This document shows positions 1 through 9,465 of a stretch of DNA of 64,000 nt, one piece after another. Made by a program: the position numbers and the translations under genes. A model generated the notes under the pieces. That model saw only the letters and a program-made list of their open reading frames with translations. It was not told the DNA's origin and ran no database searches. Every line of letters starts with the position of its first letter. The stretch's first letter is position 1. This DNA comes from Oricola thermophila (GTDB lineage: Bacteria; Pseudomonadota; Alphaproteobacteria; Rhizobiales; Rhizobiaceae): NCBI RefSeq assembly GCF_013358405.1, contig NZ_CP054836.1, positions 3,224,001 to 3,288,000 on the forward strand, given 5' to 3'.

Positions 1-161
1 TGATCGTGTTCTCCTGGATCACCTGGCCCTCGAAGGCGGTCGCCGATGCCGGCATGGAGAAGATCATGAGCGACCCGCGCATGTCGGAGGAGAACAACCC
101 GATGCCCTTCGACGGAAAACGCATGATCCATGGCGGCTTCGACGTGGTGTTCGAGGCGTAG
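1..161 (+). CDS. DUF1428 family protein, C-terminal fragment
   Basis: The frame is open from the left edge (codons begin at base 3) and ends at TAG 159-161, giving about 52 residues. The visible end reads ...SEENNPMPFDGKRMIHGGFDVVFEA, and the MPFDGKRMIxGGF stretch is the hallmark of the small DUF1428 (YbaA-like) proteins, which have a dimeric alpha-beta barrel-like fold and no established function. The start lies outside the window. A GyrI-like gene follows on the same strand 88 nt later. Confidence 0.75.
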   Translation, partial: IVFSWITWPSKAVADAGMEKIMSDPRMSEENNPMPFDGKRMIHGGFDVVFEA

Positions 162-249
162 ACCGCAGGCAGGCCTGGCCGGGCCGCTGCCCATGCACGG
201 AATCGACATCGCGGCGCCGGACGCCGCGGCAATCCGAGGAGAGCGAAAA

Positions 250-783
250 ATGCTGCCAGTCGAAAAGACCGCCCACGAGGGTGCCGGGCTTTCCGTTCCC
301 TGCGTGATCGAACGCGAAGCGGAACATTACGTCGCGCTGCCCGCGGCCGGGCCGATGTCCAATCTGCCCGAGTTCGCGCCGCCGAAATTCCGGGAGCTGC
401 ACGACCTGCTCGCGGACATGGGCATTGCAGACATCGGCGACGGGTTCTTTCGCTACCGGAGCTTCAGCCGACAGGGCCACGCGGAACTGGAAGTCGGGAA
501 CCTGGTGAAGCGCGGGATCGACGCCGCGGCCGAGATCATCGCCGGGGAGATTCCCGCCGGCCGCTACGCCTTCGCGACCCATACCGGACCCTATGACAGG
601 CTGCACGACGCCTTCCTGATGCTTGAAGGCTGGATGGGCGGGCGCGGGCTGGAGCCGGAGGGCATGTACGGCCCGGAAGAAACGCGACCGGCCTGCCAGC
701 TCGAAATCTACCGGATCCACCCGATGATGGAGCAGGACCCGCGGCTCTGGAAGACCGACATCCTGGTCAAGCTGGCCGACTGA
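250..783 (+). CDS. GyrI-like / AraC effector-binding domain protein
   Basis: A stand-alone ligand-binding domain of 177 aa. Family features are the IPAGRYAFATHTGPYDRLHDAF segment followed by an ExP..YGPEETRPACQLEIYRIHP segment, typical of GyrI-like/AraC effector-binding folds that bind small hydrophobic molecules or act as regulator partners. There is no HTH domain. The start at 250 is chosen because a purine-rich ribosome-binding site (GAGGAGAG) sits just upstream; an in-frame ATG at 193 and an earlier frame opening lack one. Function in the cell is unknown. It lies between the DUF1428 gene and dut on the same strand. Confidence 0.75.
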   Translation: MLPVEKTAHEGAGLSVPCVIEREAEHYVALPAAGPMSNLPEFAPPKFRELHDLLADMGIADIGDGFFRYRSFSRQGHAELEVGNLVKRGIDAAAEIIAGEIPAGRYAFATHTGPYDRLHDAFLMLEGWMGGRGLEPEGMYGPEETRPACQLEIYRIHPMMEQDPRLWKTDILVKLAD

Positions 784-852
784 GGCGCATTTCGCACAGA
801 AATGCACCGTCCGCGGCTTGCGCGGCGAAACGCTGCGGGCCAGAAAACCCGC

Positions 853-1311
853 ATGACGAAACCGACCCTCACACTGATCCGGCTGCCGCACGGCGAAGGC
901 ATCGCCCTGCCGGGCTACGAAACCGAACAGGCCGCCGGAATGGACCTGCGCGCCGCCGTGCCCCGCGACGCGCCGCTGACGCTGGCGCCGGGCGAGCGCG
1001 CCCTGGTGCCGACCGGCTTCGTCTTCGAGATCCCCGCCGGCCACGAGGGCCAGGTGCGGCCCCGGTCCGGGCTGGCCTACAAGCACGGCATCACCTGCCT
1101 CAACACGCCCGGCACGATCGACGCCGACTATCGCGGCGAGGTGCAGGTGCTGCTGGTCAACCACGGCAGCGAGCCCTTCGAGGTCACGCGCGGCATGCGC
1201 ATCGCGCAAATGGTGATCGCGCCGGTCACGCAGGTCGCCGTGGCCGAGGGCACGCTCGCATCACAAACGGAACGCGGAACCGGCGGCTTCGGCTCGACCG
1301 GCACGCATTGA
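853..1311 (+). CDS. dut: deoxyuridine 5'-triphosphate nucleotidohydrolase (dUTPase)
   Basis: Hydrolyses dUTP to dUMP and pyrophosphate, keeping uracil out of DNA and supplying the thymidylate precursor; works as a homotrimer in the cytoplasm. The 152-aa product carries the ordered dUTPase motifs: AAGMDLRA (motif 1), [12 protein letters not shown] (motif 2), [13 protein letters not shown] (motif 3, with the uracil-binding hairpin), RIAQMVI (motif 4) and the C-terminal [10 protein letters not shown] arm that closes over the phosphates. Start at 853 (MTKPTLT) matches family length; the in-frame ATG at 802 would add 17 arginine-rich residues with no family counterpart. The stop abuts the next gene. 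Confidence 0.96.
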   Translation: MTKPTLTLIRLPHGEGIALPGYETEQAAGMDLRAAVPRDAPLTLAPGERALVPTGFVFEIPAGHEGQVRPRSGLAYKHGITCLNTPGTIDADYRGEVQVLLVNHGSEPFEVTRGMRIAQMVIAPVTQVAVAEGTLASQTERGTGGFGSTGTH

Positions 1312-1325
1312 CGGACAAAGCTCCC

Positions 1326-1985
1326 ATGGCCCCACCCGAACTGGTGATCTTCGACTGCGACGGCGTGCTCGTCGACACCGAGAGCCTCGCCAACCAGCGA
1401 CTCGCGGAAATACTGACCGCGCACGGCCTTCCCGTTTCCATGGAGGAATCGCGCAAGCGCTTCATGGGCCGGACAATGAAGAGCGTACGCGACATGGTGC
1501 TGGCGGAGAACGGAATCGATCTCGGCGAGGACTTCGCCGAACGCTGGCTGGCCGAACTGCCGTCGATCTTCGCCGACGGCGTGGAGCCGATCCCGCATGT
1601 GCGCGAGGTGCTCCTCTACCTGCGCGCCATCGACACGCCCTATTGCGTCGCCTCCTCGGCCAAGATCGAGAAAATGCACCTGACGCTCGGCGCCTCCGGC
1701 CTGCTGCCGCTGGTCGAGGACGTACTGTTCTCGGCCTGGATGGTGGAGCGCGGCAAGCCGGCGCCGGACCTGTTCCTGCATGCCGCCAGCACGCTGGGCT
1801 TCGAGCCGGAGCGCTGCGCGGTGATCGAGGACAGCGTGCCGGGCGCGGAGGCCGGAAAGGCGGCGGGCATGCGCGTCTTCGGCTATGCGGCCGATCCGCT
1901 CACCGACCGCGAGGGCCTCGCGAAAGCCGGCGCGCGGGTGTTCGACGACATGCGGGAACTCCCGGCGCTCATGGGTTTTCACTGA
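1326..1985 (+). CDS. HAD-superfamily (subfamily IA) phosphatase
   Basis: A Rossmann-like haloacid-dehalogenase hydrolase of 219 aa. Motif I is FDCDGVLVDTE near the N terminus (Asp nucleophile and acid/base Asp), motif II is CVASSAKIEK, the lysine is in ERGKPAPDLFLHAA, and motif IV is VIEDSVPGAEAGKAAGM. A helical cap domain lies between motifs I and II. The overall pattern resembles beta-phosphoglucomutase/phosphoglycolate-phosphatase types, but substrate cannot be read from sequence. A TTG at 1308, overlapping the dut stop, is an alternative start (225 aa) that would couple its translation to dut. Confidence 0.85.
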   Translation: MAPPELVIFDCDGVLVDTESLANQRLAEILTAHGLPVSMEESRKRFMGRTMKSVRDMVLAENGIDLGEDFAERWLAELPSIFADGVEPIPHVREVLLYLRAIDTPYCVASSAKIEKMHLTLGASGLLPLVEDVLFSAWMVERGKPAPDLFLHAASTLGFEPERCAVIEDSVPGAEAGKAAGMRVFGYAADPLTDREGLAKAGARVFDDMRELPALMGFH

Positions 1986-2519
1986 CGCGCCTCGTCATCG
2001 CCACGCCCCGGAACCAACCGGTCTGGCCATTGAAACGGGTGGAAGACGGGCGGTCGGAGGCCGCTCATCTTGATTTTTGCGCGGTCCCCCGACCGCCCGC
2101 TCGGCATTCTCACGACATCAGTCATCCCGCCGCCTTGCCCGTGGGCAGCTCGCAGGCCGGATACGGCACGCATCTGTGACCCGCCTTCCCCGTGGCGGAT
2201 GCGCTCGCGTTCCGGCGCCGCTCGCCCGCCGCTGCTGCTACCGCCCGGGGGAGCCGGCGGCACGGCGGTCACGCGCGGGACCGATATGCCTCCCCGGTTT
2301 CGGAGCTGTTGGGCGACTTCCGTCAAGCCGGCTCCTGCCCGCGCCACCTGCACGCGGACACCGGGTACCGTCCCCCTCCCCGAAATGCCGGTGCGCACTC
2401 AGGCTTCCGCGAGGGGGCAGGAGGAAGGGTAAGGCAGGCCGGAGGGCGGTGGACAAGTTTTCGCGGAAATGCCGGAGTCCCGGGAAAGCCGCGCGAAATT
2501 TATCCAACGGGGGCATCAC
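1986..2519. other. 534-bp region without a convincing gene
   Basis: Between the HAD gene and the converging comM gene. Several overlapping GC-rich open frames exist in all directions, but they are arginine/proline-rich, have no recognisable domain and no ribosome-binding site, as expected of random high-GC sequence. The only structure noticed is an 11-bp inverted repeat at 2047-2057 / 2089-2099. No tRNA or mobile-element signature was seen. Confidence 0.6.
2047..2099. repeat. 11-bp perfect inverted repeat
   Basis: CGGGCGGTCGG at 2047-2057 is repeated in inverted orientation as CCGACCGCCCG at 2089-2099, with a 31-nt loop containing a short T run (2074-2078). It lies about 60 bp past the HAD stop codon. 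It could form a long-loop hairpin in the 3' UTR, but there is no T tract after the second arm, so it is not a standard intrinsic terminator. Confidence 0.4.
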
Positions 2520-4052
2520 CTATGCCGCCGACGCCAGCCTTTCGCCGGCGACACGGCAGGAGATGGCCTCGGCGACATGGATGCGGCCGGTTTGCGCCGC
2601 ACCGTCGAGGTCGGCAAGGGTGCGGGCAACCTTGAGAACGCGGTGATAGGCGCGCGCCGAAAAGCGCATCTTGTCCGCGGCATCCGCCAGCAGCTGCAGG
2701 CCACCTTCATCGAGATCGGCAACCTGCTCGACCAGCGCGGTGGGACAGTGGGCATTGACGGAAACGCCCTCAAGGCCAAGCGCCGCGTATCGTTCCGTCT
2801 GGATCGCGCGAGCGGCGGCGACGCGCTTCGCGACCGCCGCGCTCGGCTCGCCCGGCCGGGAACGGATCAGGTCGCCCGGCATGACGGCGGGCACCTCGAC
2901 GCGCAGGTCGATCCTGTCCATCAGCGGGCCGGAAATGCGCGCCTGGTAATCGGCCGCGCAGCGCGGACCCCGCGCGCAGGAATGGCCCGGCTCGCCGGCC
3001 ATGCCGCAGCGGCACGGATTCATCGCCGCGACGAGCTGGATGCGCGCCGGGTAGGAAACCCGGTGATTGGCCCGCGCGATCACGCATTCCCCGGTCTCCA
3101 GCGGCTGGCGCAGGGAATCCAGCACCTGCGGCGTGAATTCCGGGAACTCGTCGAGAAACAGCACGCCGTTATGGGCGAGCGAGACCTCGCCGGGCTTCGC
3201 CCGCAGCCCGCCGCCCACCATCGCCGCCATGGAGGCCGAATGGTGCGGGGCGCGGAAGGGCCGACGGTCCGACAGCCTGCCGCCGGCAAGCTGGCCGGCG
3301 ATGGAGGCGATCATCGAGACCTCCAGCAGCTCGGCCGGCAACAGCGGCGGCAGGATGGAGGGCAGGCGCTGCGCCAGCATGGACTTGCCGGAGCCGGGCG
3401 GGCCGACCATCAGGAGGTTGTGGCCGCCGGCCGCGGCGACCTCCAGAACGCGGCGTGCCGTCTCCTGCCCCTTGATGTCGGCGAGATCGGGCAGGTTGGC
3501 GGGCAGCTCGCGGCGGGCAGGTTGCGGGCGCGAAAGGACCTGCGTGCCGCGGAAATGGTTGGCCAGCGAGATCAGGCTGGCCGGCGCGACGATATCCACG
3601 TCCTCTCCGGCCCATGCGGCCTCGGGGCCGCACGCCTTCGGGCAGATCAGGCCCCGCCCCTGCGCGCCGGCGGCGATCGCCGCCGGGAGGACACCCGCGA
3701 CCGGGGCGATGGTGCCGTCCAGCGACAATTCGCCGAGCACCACATATTGCTGCAGCACCTCCGCCGGAACGGCGCCCAGCGCCGCCATCAGGCCGAGCGC
3801 GATGGGCAGGTCGAAATGGGACCCCTCCTTGGGCAGGTCGGCGGGCGCGAGGTTTACCGTCACCTTCTTCGGCGGCATGGTCAGGCCCGAGGCATGCAGC
3901 GCCGACTGGACGCGCTCGCGGCTCTCGGCCACCGCCTTGTCGGGCAGGCCGACGATATGCATGCTCATCTTGCCCGGCGCGACCATGACCTGGACGTCGA
4001 CCGGCACCGCCTCGATGCCCTGGAATGCAACCGTGGATATGCGAGAAACCAT
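2520..4052 (-). CDS. comM: YifB/ComM family Mg-chelatase-like AAA+ ATPase
   Basis: A hexameric AAA+ helicase-like ATPase; in naturally competent bacteria ComM promotes branch migration during integration of transformed DNA. The 510-aa product has the N-terminal Lon-protease-like/ChlI domain (VGLPDKAVAESRERVQSAL), Walker A GPPGSGKS, Walker B GVLFLDEFPEF, a Mg-chelatase signature with a cysteine cluster (NPCRCG...C..GPRC) and a C-terminal lid (ARAYHRVLKVARTLADL). Start ATG 4052 (MVSRISTVAFQG) is preceded by a G-rich ribosome-binding site; an in-frame start at 4079 would add nine residues. Competence in this organism is unproven. Confidence 0.93.
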   Translation of the reverse strand: MVSRISTVAFQGIEAVPVDVQVMVAPGKMSMHIVGLPDKAVAESRERVQSALHASGLTMPPKKVTVNLAPADLPKEGSHFDLPIALGLMAALGAVPAEVLQQYVVLGELSLDGTIAPVAGVLPAAIAAGAQGRGLICPKACGPEAAWAGEDVDIVAPASLISLANHFRGTQVLSRPQPARRELPANLPDLADIKGQETARRVLEVAAAGGHNLLMVGPPGSGKSMLAQRLPSILPPLLPAELLEVSMIASIAGQLAGGRLSDRRPFRAPHHSASMAAMVGGGLRAKPGEVSLAHNGVLFLDEFPEFTPQVLDSLRQPLETGECVIARANHRVSYPARIQLVAAMNPCRCGMAGEPGHSCARGPRCAADYQARISGPLMDRIDLRVEVPAVMPGDLIRSRPGEPSAAVAKRVAAARAIQTERYAALGLEGVSVNAHCPTALVEQVADLDEGGLQLLADAADKMRFSARAYHRVLKVARTLADLDGAAQTGRIHVAEAISCRVAGERLASAA

Positions 4053-4146
4053 GAGCCACCCCCCGCGGTTGCGGGACATTAAGACTCATTTTCCGGAACA
4101 GATCAAGAACGGATTCGCGGCTCGAAGGAAGGCAGGGAGGTCTCGG

Positions 4147-5085
4147 CTACCGCTTCGCCTCGACCGCGTCCCAGAACAGGGCGGCGATGTCGGCACCGCC
4201 GAACTTCTTCACCTCGCGGATGCCGGTGGGCGAGGTGACGTTGATCTCCGTCATCAGGCCGCCGATCACGTCGATGCCGACAAGGGTGAAGCCGCGCTCG
4301 CGCAGCGACGGGCCGATGCGGTCGCAGATCTCGCGCTCGCGGTCGGTCATCTGCGTCTCGACGGCCTTGCCGCCGACATGCATGTTGGAACGGGCGTCGT
4401 TCTCGTCGGGCACCCGGTTGATGGCGCCGACCGGCTCGCCGTCGATCAGGATGATGCGCTTGTCGCCGCCGCGCACGTCGTCGAGATAGCGCTGGACGAT
4501 GATCGGCTCGCGCGTCAGCTGGCCGAACATCTCCATCAGGGACGTCAGGTTGCGGTCGCCGTCGCGCAGGTGGAAGACACCCGCGCCGCCATTGCCGTAG
4601 ATGGGCTTCAGGATGATGTCGCCGAACTCGCGCCGGAAGGCCCAGATCTCCTCGAGATCCTTGGTGATCATGGTCTCCGGCATCAGGTCCGGGAACTCGG
4701 TGACGAAGATCTTCTCCGGCGAGTTGCGCACCCAGGCCGGGTCGTTGACGACCAGGGTTTCCGGGTGGATGCGCTCCAGCAGGTGGGTGGTGGTGATGTA
4801 GTTCATGTCGAAGGGCGGGTCCTGGCGCAGCAGCACCACGTCCATCTCCGACAGGTCGGTGCGCACGGGCGCGCCGAGGGTGAAGTGGTCGCCCTCGACA
4901 TCGCGCACGGAAAGCGCCTCGATGCGGGCGACGACGCGACCGTCGCGCATGGTCAGCCGGTCCGGCGTGTAGTGGAACAGCTCGTGGCCGCGGGCCTGCG
5001 CCTCCAGGCAGAGGGCGAAGGTGGTGTCGCCGGCGATTTGGATGGTGGAGATGTGGTCCATCTGGACCGCGACCTTGAGAGCCAT
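4147..5085 (-). CDS. gshB: glutathione synthase
   Basis: Joins gamma-glutamylcysteine and glycine with ATP to form glutathione in the cytosol. The 312-aa protein has the prokaryotic GSH synthetase N-terminal domain ([30 protein letters not shown]), the '[20 protein letters not shown]' segment and an ATP-grasp domain with [14 protein letters not shown] and the late metal-binding [13 protein letters not shown]. Start 5085 is supported by an AAGGAAC ribosome-binding site; the longer frame has none. It follows yraN by 57 nt on the same strand and precedes comM by 94 nt. Confidence 0.96.
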   Translation of the reverse strand: MALKVAVQMDHISTIQIAGDTTFALCLEAQARGHELFHYTPDRLTMRDGRVVARIEALSVRDVEGDHFTLGAPVRTDLSEMDVVLLRQDPPFDMNYITTTHLLERIHPETLVVNDPAWVRNSPEKIFVTEFPDLMPETMITKDLEEIWAFRREFGDIILKPIYGNGGAGVFHLRDGDRNLTSLMEMFGQLTREPIIVQRYLDDVRGGDKRIILIDGEPVGAINRVPDENDARSNMHVGGKAVETQMTDREREICDRIGPSLRERGFTLVGIDVIGGLMTEINVTSPTGIREVKKFGGADIAALFWDAVEAKR

Positions 5086-5142
5086 GGTGTTCCGTTCCTT
5101 CGACTGCGCGGGATACTTGGCGACTCCGGCGCGGAAAATCAA

Positions 5143-5520
5143 TCAGGGATATATGCCCGGCACGTGCACCGGCCAGCGGCGCGGCAGCACCGCAACGAGA
5201 TCGAAGCGCAGCGACAGGCGGCCGTGATCGGGCTGGCGGGACAGCCAGAGATCGGCGGCCGCCTCGATGCGGCGCAATGCGTAGGGCGTCACCGCGTCCA
5301 TGGCCTCGGCGAGGGTCGGCCGCGCCTTGACCTCGACGATGGCCACGAGATCGCCGCGACGGGCGACGAGATCGATCTCGCCCGACGGCGTGCGGTAGCG
5401 GCGGGCCAGGATGCGGAAGCCCTTGAGCCGCAGGGCCCAGGCCGCGAGCCGCTCGCCGCGTTGGCCGCGGGCATAGGCCACGCGGCGCCTTCCCTTAGCC
5501 GGTTTACTTCCCGCGCCCAT
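5143..5520 (-). CDS. yraN: UPF0102 family protein YraN
   Basis: A 125-aa endonuclease-fold protein. The [23 protein letters not shown] core matches the PD-(D/E)XK-like pattern (E/D...D...ExK) of YraN, and [26 protein letters not shown] is the conserved N-terminal helix. Molecular role is unclear; the family is commonly next to rsmI, as here. Its first 17 bases overlap the end of rsmI, so translation is likely coupled. Confidence 0.9.
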   Translation of the reverse strand: MGAGSKPAKGRRRVAYARGQRGERLAAWALRLKGFRILARRYRTPSGEIDLVARRGDLVAIVEVKARPTLAEAMDAVTPYALRRIEAAADLWLSRQPDHGRLSLRFDLVAVLPRRWPVHVPGIYP

Positions 5521-6400
5521 CCTTCAGCTCCAGCAGGCGCGCATAGAGGGCGGATTTCGGCTGGCCGGTGGCGGCGGCGGCCTCGCGGGCGGCCTTCGAC
5601 ACCGGCATGGTCTCGAGCAGGTCGCGCAGCATCGCGTCCGTCCGTTCCGGCGTCCATTCCGTATCGCCGGCCGGGGCGGGGGCGACCAGCAGAACGATCT
5701 CGCCACGGACCGTTTCGGAAGCGAAGCGATCCCTCAATTCGCCTGCCGTTCCGGTGCGGATCGTCTCGAAACGCTTGGTCAGCTCGCGGGCGACGCAGAC
5801 CGGGCGATCCGGGCCCATAACGTCGACGATCGCGGAAAGCGACGCCTGCAGCCGGTTGGGGGACTCGAAGGCGACCAGGGTCGACGGCTCGCGCGCCAGC
5901 TCGGCCAGCCGGGCGCGGCGGGCAGATTCCTTTGCCGGCAAAAAGCCCACGAAGCGGAAATCGTCGCTGGGCAGGCCGGAGGCGGACAGCGCGGCCAGCG
6001 TCGCCGAGGCGCCGGGCACGGGAATGACGCGAATGCCCTCCGCACGCGCGGCGGAAACAAGGCGGTAGCCGGGATCGGAGACAAGCGGCGTGCCGGCGTC
6101 GGAGACGAGGGCGACCGAGCGGCCTTCGGCCAGCGCGGCGACCAGCTTCGGGCCGGCGGCACCGGCATTGTGCTCGTGATAGGCGACCGTCTTCCGGCGG
6201 ATGCCGTAGCGATCGAGCAGGCGGCGGGTGACCCGGGTGTCCTCGCAGGCAAGCAGGTCCGCGGCGGCCAGCGTCTCCAGCGCGCGGATGGTGATGTCGC
6301 CCAGATTGCCGATCGGTGTGGCGACGACGTAGAGGCCGGGTTCCAGCGGCGGGGCGGCGATCTCGTGGCCGCCGACAATGAAGCTGCGGACCGCGCTCAT
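5504..6400 (-). CDS. rsmI: 16S rRNA (cytidine(1402)-2'-O)-methyltransferase
   Basis: Methylates the 2'-OH of C1402 in the 16S rRNA decoding centre using SAM. The 298-aa protein is a tetrapyrrole-methylase-fold enzyme: [22 protein letters not shown] at the N terminus, [18 protein letters not shown], the [19 protein letters not shown]-binding loop, VPVPGAS.. and GFLP, with a C-terminal helical region ([19 protein letters not shown]). It overlaps hemW by 4 bp upstream and yraN by 17 bp downstream, within one minus-strand operon. Confidence 0.96.
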   Translation of the reverse strand: MSAVRSFIVGGHEIAAPPLEPGLYVVATPIGNLGDITIRALETLAAADLLACEDTRVTRRLLDRYGIRRKTVAYHEHNAGAAGPKLVAALAEGRSVALVSDAGTPLVSDPGYRLVSAARAEGIRVIPVPGASATLAALSASGLPSDDFRFVGFLPAKESARRARLAELAREPSTLVAFESPNRLQASLSAIVDVMGPDRPVCVARELTKRFETIRTGTAGELRDRFASETVRGEIVLLVAPAPAGDTEWTPERTDAMLRDLLETMPVSKAAREAAAATGQPKSALYARLLELKDGRGK

Positions 6401-7599
6401 GCCGCCAGCTCCGCGATCAGGGCATCGAGGACGCGACGCCCGGCCGGGGTGGCGCGCAGCCGGCTGTTCGATACCGGCTCGACCAGCCGCTCGCCCTGCA
6501 GCATGGCGAGACGGGCCGGATCGAAGGACCGGCCGGACAGCGCCTCGTAGCGGGCAAGATCGATGCCCTCGGCCAGCCGCAGGCCCATCAGCAGCATCTC
6601 GTCGCCCTGGGCGGCCGCATCGAGCATCTCCTCATCGACGACGCCATGGCCGGCTTCCGCCACCCTTTCCGCCCAGCGCTCGGGGATGCGCTCCGCTATG
6701 GTGACGCGCTTCCTCCCGTCCCCGCCGGCAAAGCGGCCATGGGCGCCCGGACCCGTGCCGACATAGTCGCCATAGCGCCAGTAGGTGAGGTTGTGGCGCG
6801 ATTCCGCGCCGGGCACGGCATGGTTGGAGATCTCGTAGGCCGGAAGGCCGAGCTCCGCGGTGACGGCATGGGTGAGATCGTAAAGATCGGCGGCAAGATC
6901 GGCATCCGGCAGGGCCAGCCTCCCGGCCTCGAACAGGGCGCGGAAGGGCGTGCCCTCCTCCATGGTCAGCTGGTAGAGCGACAGGTGATCGGCGGCGAGG
7001 CCGACGGCGCGGCGCAGCTCCGCCTCCCATGCGGCGAGCGCCTGGCCGGGGCGGGCATAGATCAGGTCGAAGGACAGGCGGGGGAAGGTTGCACGGGCCA
7101 TGTCGATGGCACGGAGCGCCTCCTCCGTGTCATGCAGGCGGCCGAGGAATTTCAGGTCGGCGTCGTTCAGCGCCTGCACGCCCAACGACAGCCGGTTCAC
7201 GCCCGCGGACCGATAGCCGGCAAAGCGCCCGGCATCGGCGGAGGACGGGTTGGCCTCCATGGTGATCTCGATGCCGGCGGGCAGGCCCCAGAGCGCGTCG
7301 GCCGTCTCCAGAAGGGCGGCGACGGTGGCCGGTTCCATCAGCGAGGGCGTGCCGCCGCCGACGAAGACGGATGTCACCTCGCGCGGGCCGGTCCAGCCGC
7401 GCATGGTCTCCATCTCGCGGCGGAAGGCGGCGAGGAAGGCCGCCTGGTCGACGCCCGCATGGCGGACATGGGAGTTGAAGTCGCAATAGGGGCACTTGGC
7501 CGCGCAGAAGGGCCAGTGGATATAGACGCCGAAGCCCGGCGTGCCGTCGTCGCCGTTCACCGGGGACCGGGCGGGATCACGTGACGCCAAGGCATTCAT
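6397..7599 (-). CDS. hemW: radical SAM family heme chaperone HemW
   Basis: A radical-SAM protein that binds heme and delivers it to respiratory proteins; often mis-annotated as coproporphyrinogen oxidase HemN. The 400-aa product has [16 protein letters not shown], giving a C-x3-C-x2-C cluster motif at Cys32/36/39. It lacks the extra cysteine of true HemN (CPYCDFN, not CxxCxC), which favours HemW. Then [10 protein letters not shown] and ITMEANPSS follow. The start at 7599 overlaps rdgB by 23 bp; an open frame continues upstream to 7665 but that part is wholly inside rdgB and lacks family similarity. Confidence 0.93.
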   Translation of the reverse strand: MNALASRDPARSPVNGDDGTPGFGVYIHWPFCAAKCPYCDFNSHVRHAGVDQAAFLAAFRREMETMRGWTGPREVTSVFVGGGTPSLMEPATVAALLETADALWGLPAGIEITMEANPSSADAGRFAGYRSAGVNRLSLGVQALNDADLKFLGRLHDTEEALRAIDMARATFPRLSFDLIYARPGQALAAWEAELRRAVGLAADHLSLYQLTMEEGTPFRALFEAGRLALPDADLAADLYDLTHAVTAELGLPAYEISNHAVPGAESRHNLTYWRYGDYVGTGPGAHGRFAGGDGRKRVTIAERIPERWAERVAEAGHGVVDEEMLDAAAQGDEMLLMGLRLAEGIDLARYEALSGRSFDPARLAMLQGERLVEPVSNSRLRATPAGRRVLDALIAELAA

Positions 7600-8227
7600 G
7601 CGCGAATTTCCGGAAGGCGCGGGCGCGGTGCGACAGGGCATCCGCATCGCCGGGCTTCCAGCCATGTTTCTGCTCGGCGGTCATCTCGCCGAAGGTGACA
7701 TCGTGGCCGTCCGGCATGAAGACCGGATCGTAGCCGAAGCCGAGATCGCCACGCGGCGGCCATACCAGCGTGCCCTCGACCTCGCCGCGGAAATACTCGA
7801 CATGGCCGTCGGGAAAGGCAAGGCAGAGCACGGAGACGAAACGGGCGGTGCGATCCGCAGGCGCGGTGGCACCCCTCTCGGCCAGCTTCTCCTCGACATT
7901 GCGCATGGCCATGGCGAAGTCGCGGCTGCCGTCGGGCAGTTGCGCCCAGTCGGCGGTATGGACGCCGGGCGCGCCGTCAAGGGCGTCGACGCACAGGCCG
8001 GAATCGTCGGAGAGCGCCGGCAGGCCGGTGGCCTCCATGGCCGCTACGGCCTTGGTGCGGGCATTCTCCTCGAAGGTGGTGCCGTGCTCCGGCGGCTCGG
8101 CAAGACCCAGCTCGCCGGCCGAGGTCACGTCGAAACCGAAAGGACCGACGAGATCGCGCATCTCGGCGAGCTTGCCGGCGTTGTGGGTGGCGAGCACGAG
8201 CTTGCCGGGTTCGAGCTTGCGGGTCAT
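7577..8227 (-). CDS. rdgB: RdgB/HAM1 non-canonical purine NTP pyrophosphatase
   Basis: Cleaves ITP, dITP and XTP to the monophosphates, sanitising the nucleotide pool. The 216-aa protein starts with [18 protein letters not shown] (the family's T-x-N-x-x-K substrate motif), has [44 protein letters not shown] and ends with [12 protein letters not shown] and [11 protein letters not shown]...[10 protein letters not shown], all diagnostic. It overlaps the VOC gene by 4 bp upstream (ATGA type) and hemW downstream. Confidence 0.96.
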   Translation of the reverse strand: MTRKLEPGKLVLATHNAGKLAEMRDLVGPFGFDVTSAGELGLAEPPEHGTTFEENARTKAVAAMEATGLPALSDDSGLCVDALDGAPGVHTADWAQLPDGSRDFAMAMRNVEEKLAERGATAPADRTARFVSVLCLAFPDGHVEYFRGEVEGTLVWPPRGDLGFGYDPVFMPDGHDVTFGEMTAEQKHGWKPGDADALSHRARAFRKFAHECLGVT

Positions 8228-8637
8228 TCCAGTCCCCAGAGTTTCGGTTCCGCGATCTCGAGGCTGTTGCCCGCGGGATCGCGGAAATAGATCGAACGGG
8301 CGCCGTTGGGCCAGCGGAAATCGGCCTCGATCTCCACGCCCGCCGCCTCCAGATGCGCCCGCCAGGCATCGATTTCCACCGGATCGACCCTGAAACAGGC
8401 GTGGCCCGGACCATGCGCGCCGTGCGCCGGCACGGGCATTGCCGGGTCGGAGGGCGGGACGGCGGTCCGTTCCGGGTTGAACAGGAGCAGCACGCCCTTT
8501 CCGCAGGCGAAGAAGACGTGGCGTCCCTCGACGCGGGCGATGCGATCGAGCCCCATCACGGAGCCGTAGAAGCGCTCGGCGGCCTCAAGGTCGGCCACGT
8601 AGAGCGCCGTCTCGAGGATGCCGTCGAGGCGCGGCAC
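8224..8637 (-). CDS. VOC family (glyoxalase/bleomycin-resistance fold) protein
   Basis: A 137-aa protein with two paired beta-alpha-beta-beta-beta modules: [23 protein letters not shown] at the N terminus and [54 protein letters not shown] at the C terminus. Potential metal ligands are the His in GHACF and the Glu of SLEIAEP. Could be a small dioxygenase, isomerase or lyase; the substrate is unknown. It is packed between rph (3-nt gap) and rdgB (4-bp overlap), so it is co-transcribed with RNA-processing and nucleotide-hygiene genes. Confidence 0.85.
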   Translation of the reverse strand: MPRLDGILETALYVADLEAAERFYGSVMGLDRIARVEGRHVFFACGKGVLLLFNPERTAVPPSDPAMPVPAHGAHGPGHACFRVDPVEIDAWRAHLEAAGVEIEADFRWPNGARSIYFRDPAGNSLEIAEPKLWGLE

Positions 8638-8640
8638 GGC

Positions 8641-9363
8641 TCAGGCCCCGATCGCCTGCTTCTGCAGCTCGACGAGCTGCGCGATCGCCGATTCGGCCTG
8701 CGCGAAAAGCATGTCGAACTGCGCGCGGGAAAAGGGCGCGCCCTCGCCGGTGCCCTGGATCTCGACGATGCCGCCAGCACCCGTCATGACGAAGTTGGCG
8801 TCGGTCTCGGCCTCGGAATCCTCGGCATAGTCGAGGTCGGTGACGGCTGTGCCCCGGTAGATGCCGCAGGAAATGGCCGCGACGTGATCCCTCAGAACGC
8901 GCGTCTTCGACGCCATCTGGCGCTGGTGCATCCAGTCGAGGCAGTCATGCAGCGCGATCCAGCCGCCGGTGATCGAGGCGGTGCGGGTGCCGCCGTCGGC
9001 CTGCAACACGTCGCAGTCGATGGTGATCTGGCGCTCGCCGAGCGCCTCGAGATCGACAACGGCGCGCATGGAACGGCCGATCAGGCGCTGGATCTCCAGC
9101 GTGCGCCCGCCCTGCTTGCCCGACGCCGCCTCGCGGCGCATGCGGTCTCCGGTGGAACGCGGCAACATGCCGTATTCGGCGGTGACCCAGCCGCGCCCGG
9201 TGTTGCGCATCCAGCCGGGCACGCGCTCCTCCAGGCTCGCCGTGCAGAGAACGTGGGTGTCGCCGAACTTGACCAGGCAGGAGCCCTCGGCGTGCTTGGA
9301 GACGCCGCGTTCGAAGGAGATGGTGCGCATCTGGTCGGGCATGCGCCCGGACGGTCTGGCCAT
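8641..9363 (-). CDS. rph: ribonuclease PH
   Basis: A phosphorolytic 3'-5' exoribonuclease that trims tRNA 3' tails, working as a hexameric ring. The 240-aa protein shows the whole family pattern: [44 protein letters not shown], the catalytic [22 protein letters not shown] (phosphate-binding Arg), [41 protein letters not shown] and a final [27 protein letters not shown]. It heads the minus-strand run rph-VOC-rdgB-hemW-rsmI-yraN and is divergent from hrcA, as in other Hyphomicrobiales. Confidence 0.97.
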   Translation of the reverse strand: MARPSGRMPDQMRTISFERGVSKHAEGSCLVKFGDTHVLCTASLEERVPGWMRNTGRGWVTAEYGMLPRSTGDRMRREAASGKQGGRTLEIQRLIGRSMRAVVDLEALGERQITIDCDVLQADGGTRTASITGGWIALHDCLDWMHQRQMASKTRVLRDHVAAISCGIYRGTAVTDLDYAEDSEAETDANFVMTGAGGIVEIQGTGEGAPFSRAQFDMLFAQAESAIAQLVELQKQAIGA

Positions 9364-9429
9364 GGGTAATCCTCGCGATTTTCAACTGCCGGGGTTCTAG
9401 AGCAATGGCCGCGACATGCCTAGGACCAA

Positions 9430-9459
9430 TTGTTTTGTTTGCGGATGGACACACTATAT
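9430..9459 (+). promoter_or_regulatory. candidate sigma70-type promoter for hrcA-grpE
   Basis: TTGTTT at 9430-9435 and CTATAT at 9454-9459 are separated by 18 bp, a fair fit to the alphaproteobacterial housekeeping consensus. It lies in the rph/hrcA divergent gap. No CIRCE inverted repeat (TTAGCACTC-N9-GAGTGCTAA) is visible here. Transcription would start near 9466, which argues for an hrcA start codon at 9484 or 9493 rather than 9466. Confidence 0.45.
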
Positions 9460-9465
9460 ACAGGC

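Noticed and set aside
2070-2519. Several overlapping open frames in the 2.0-2.5 kb gap.
   Set aside because: All are rich in Arg, Pro and Ala, mutually exclusive, and lack domains or ribosome-binding sites.
6397-7599. Annotation as oxygen-independent coproporphyrinogen III oxidase (HemN).
   Set aside because: The cluster motif and roughly 400-aa length fit HemW; HemN is longer and has an additional cysteine beside the cluster.
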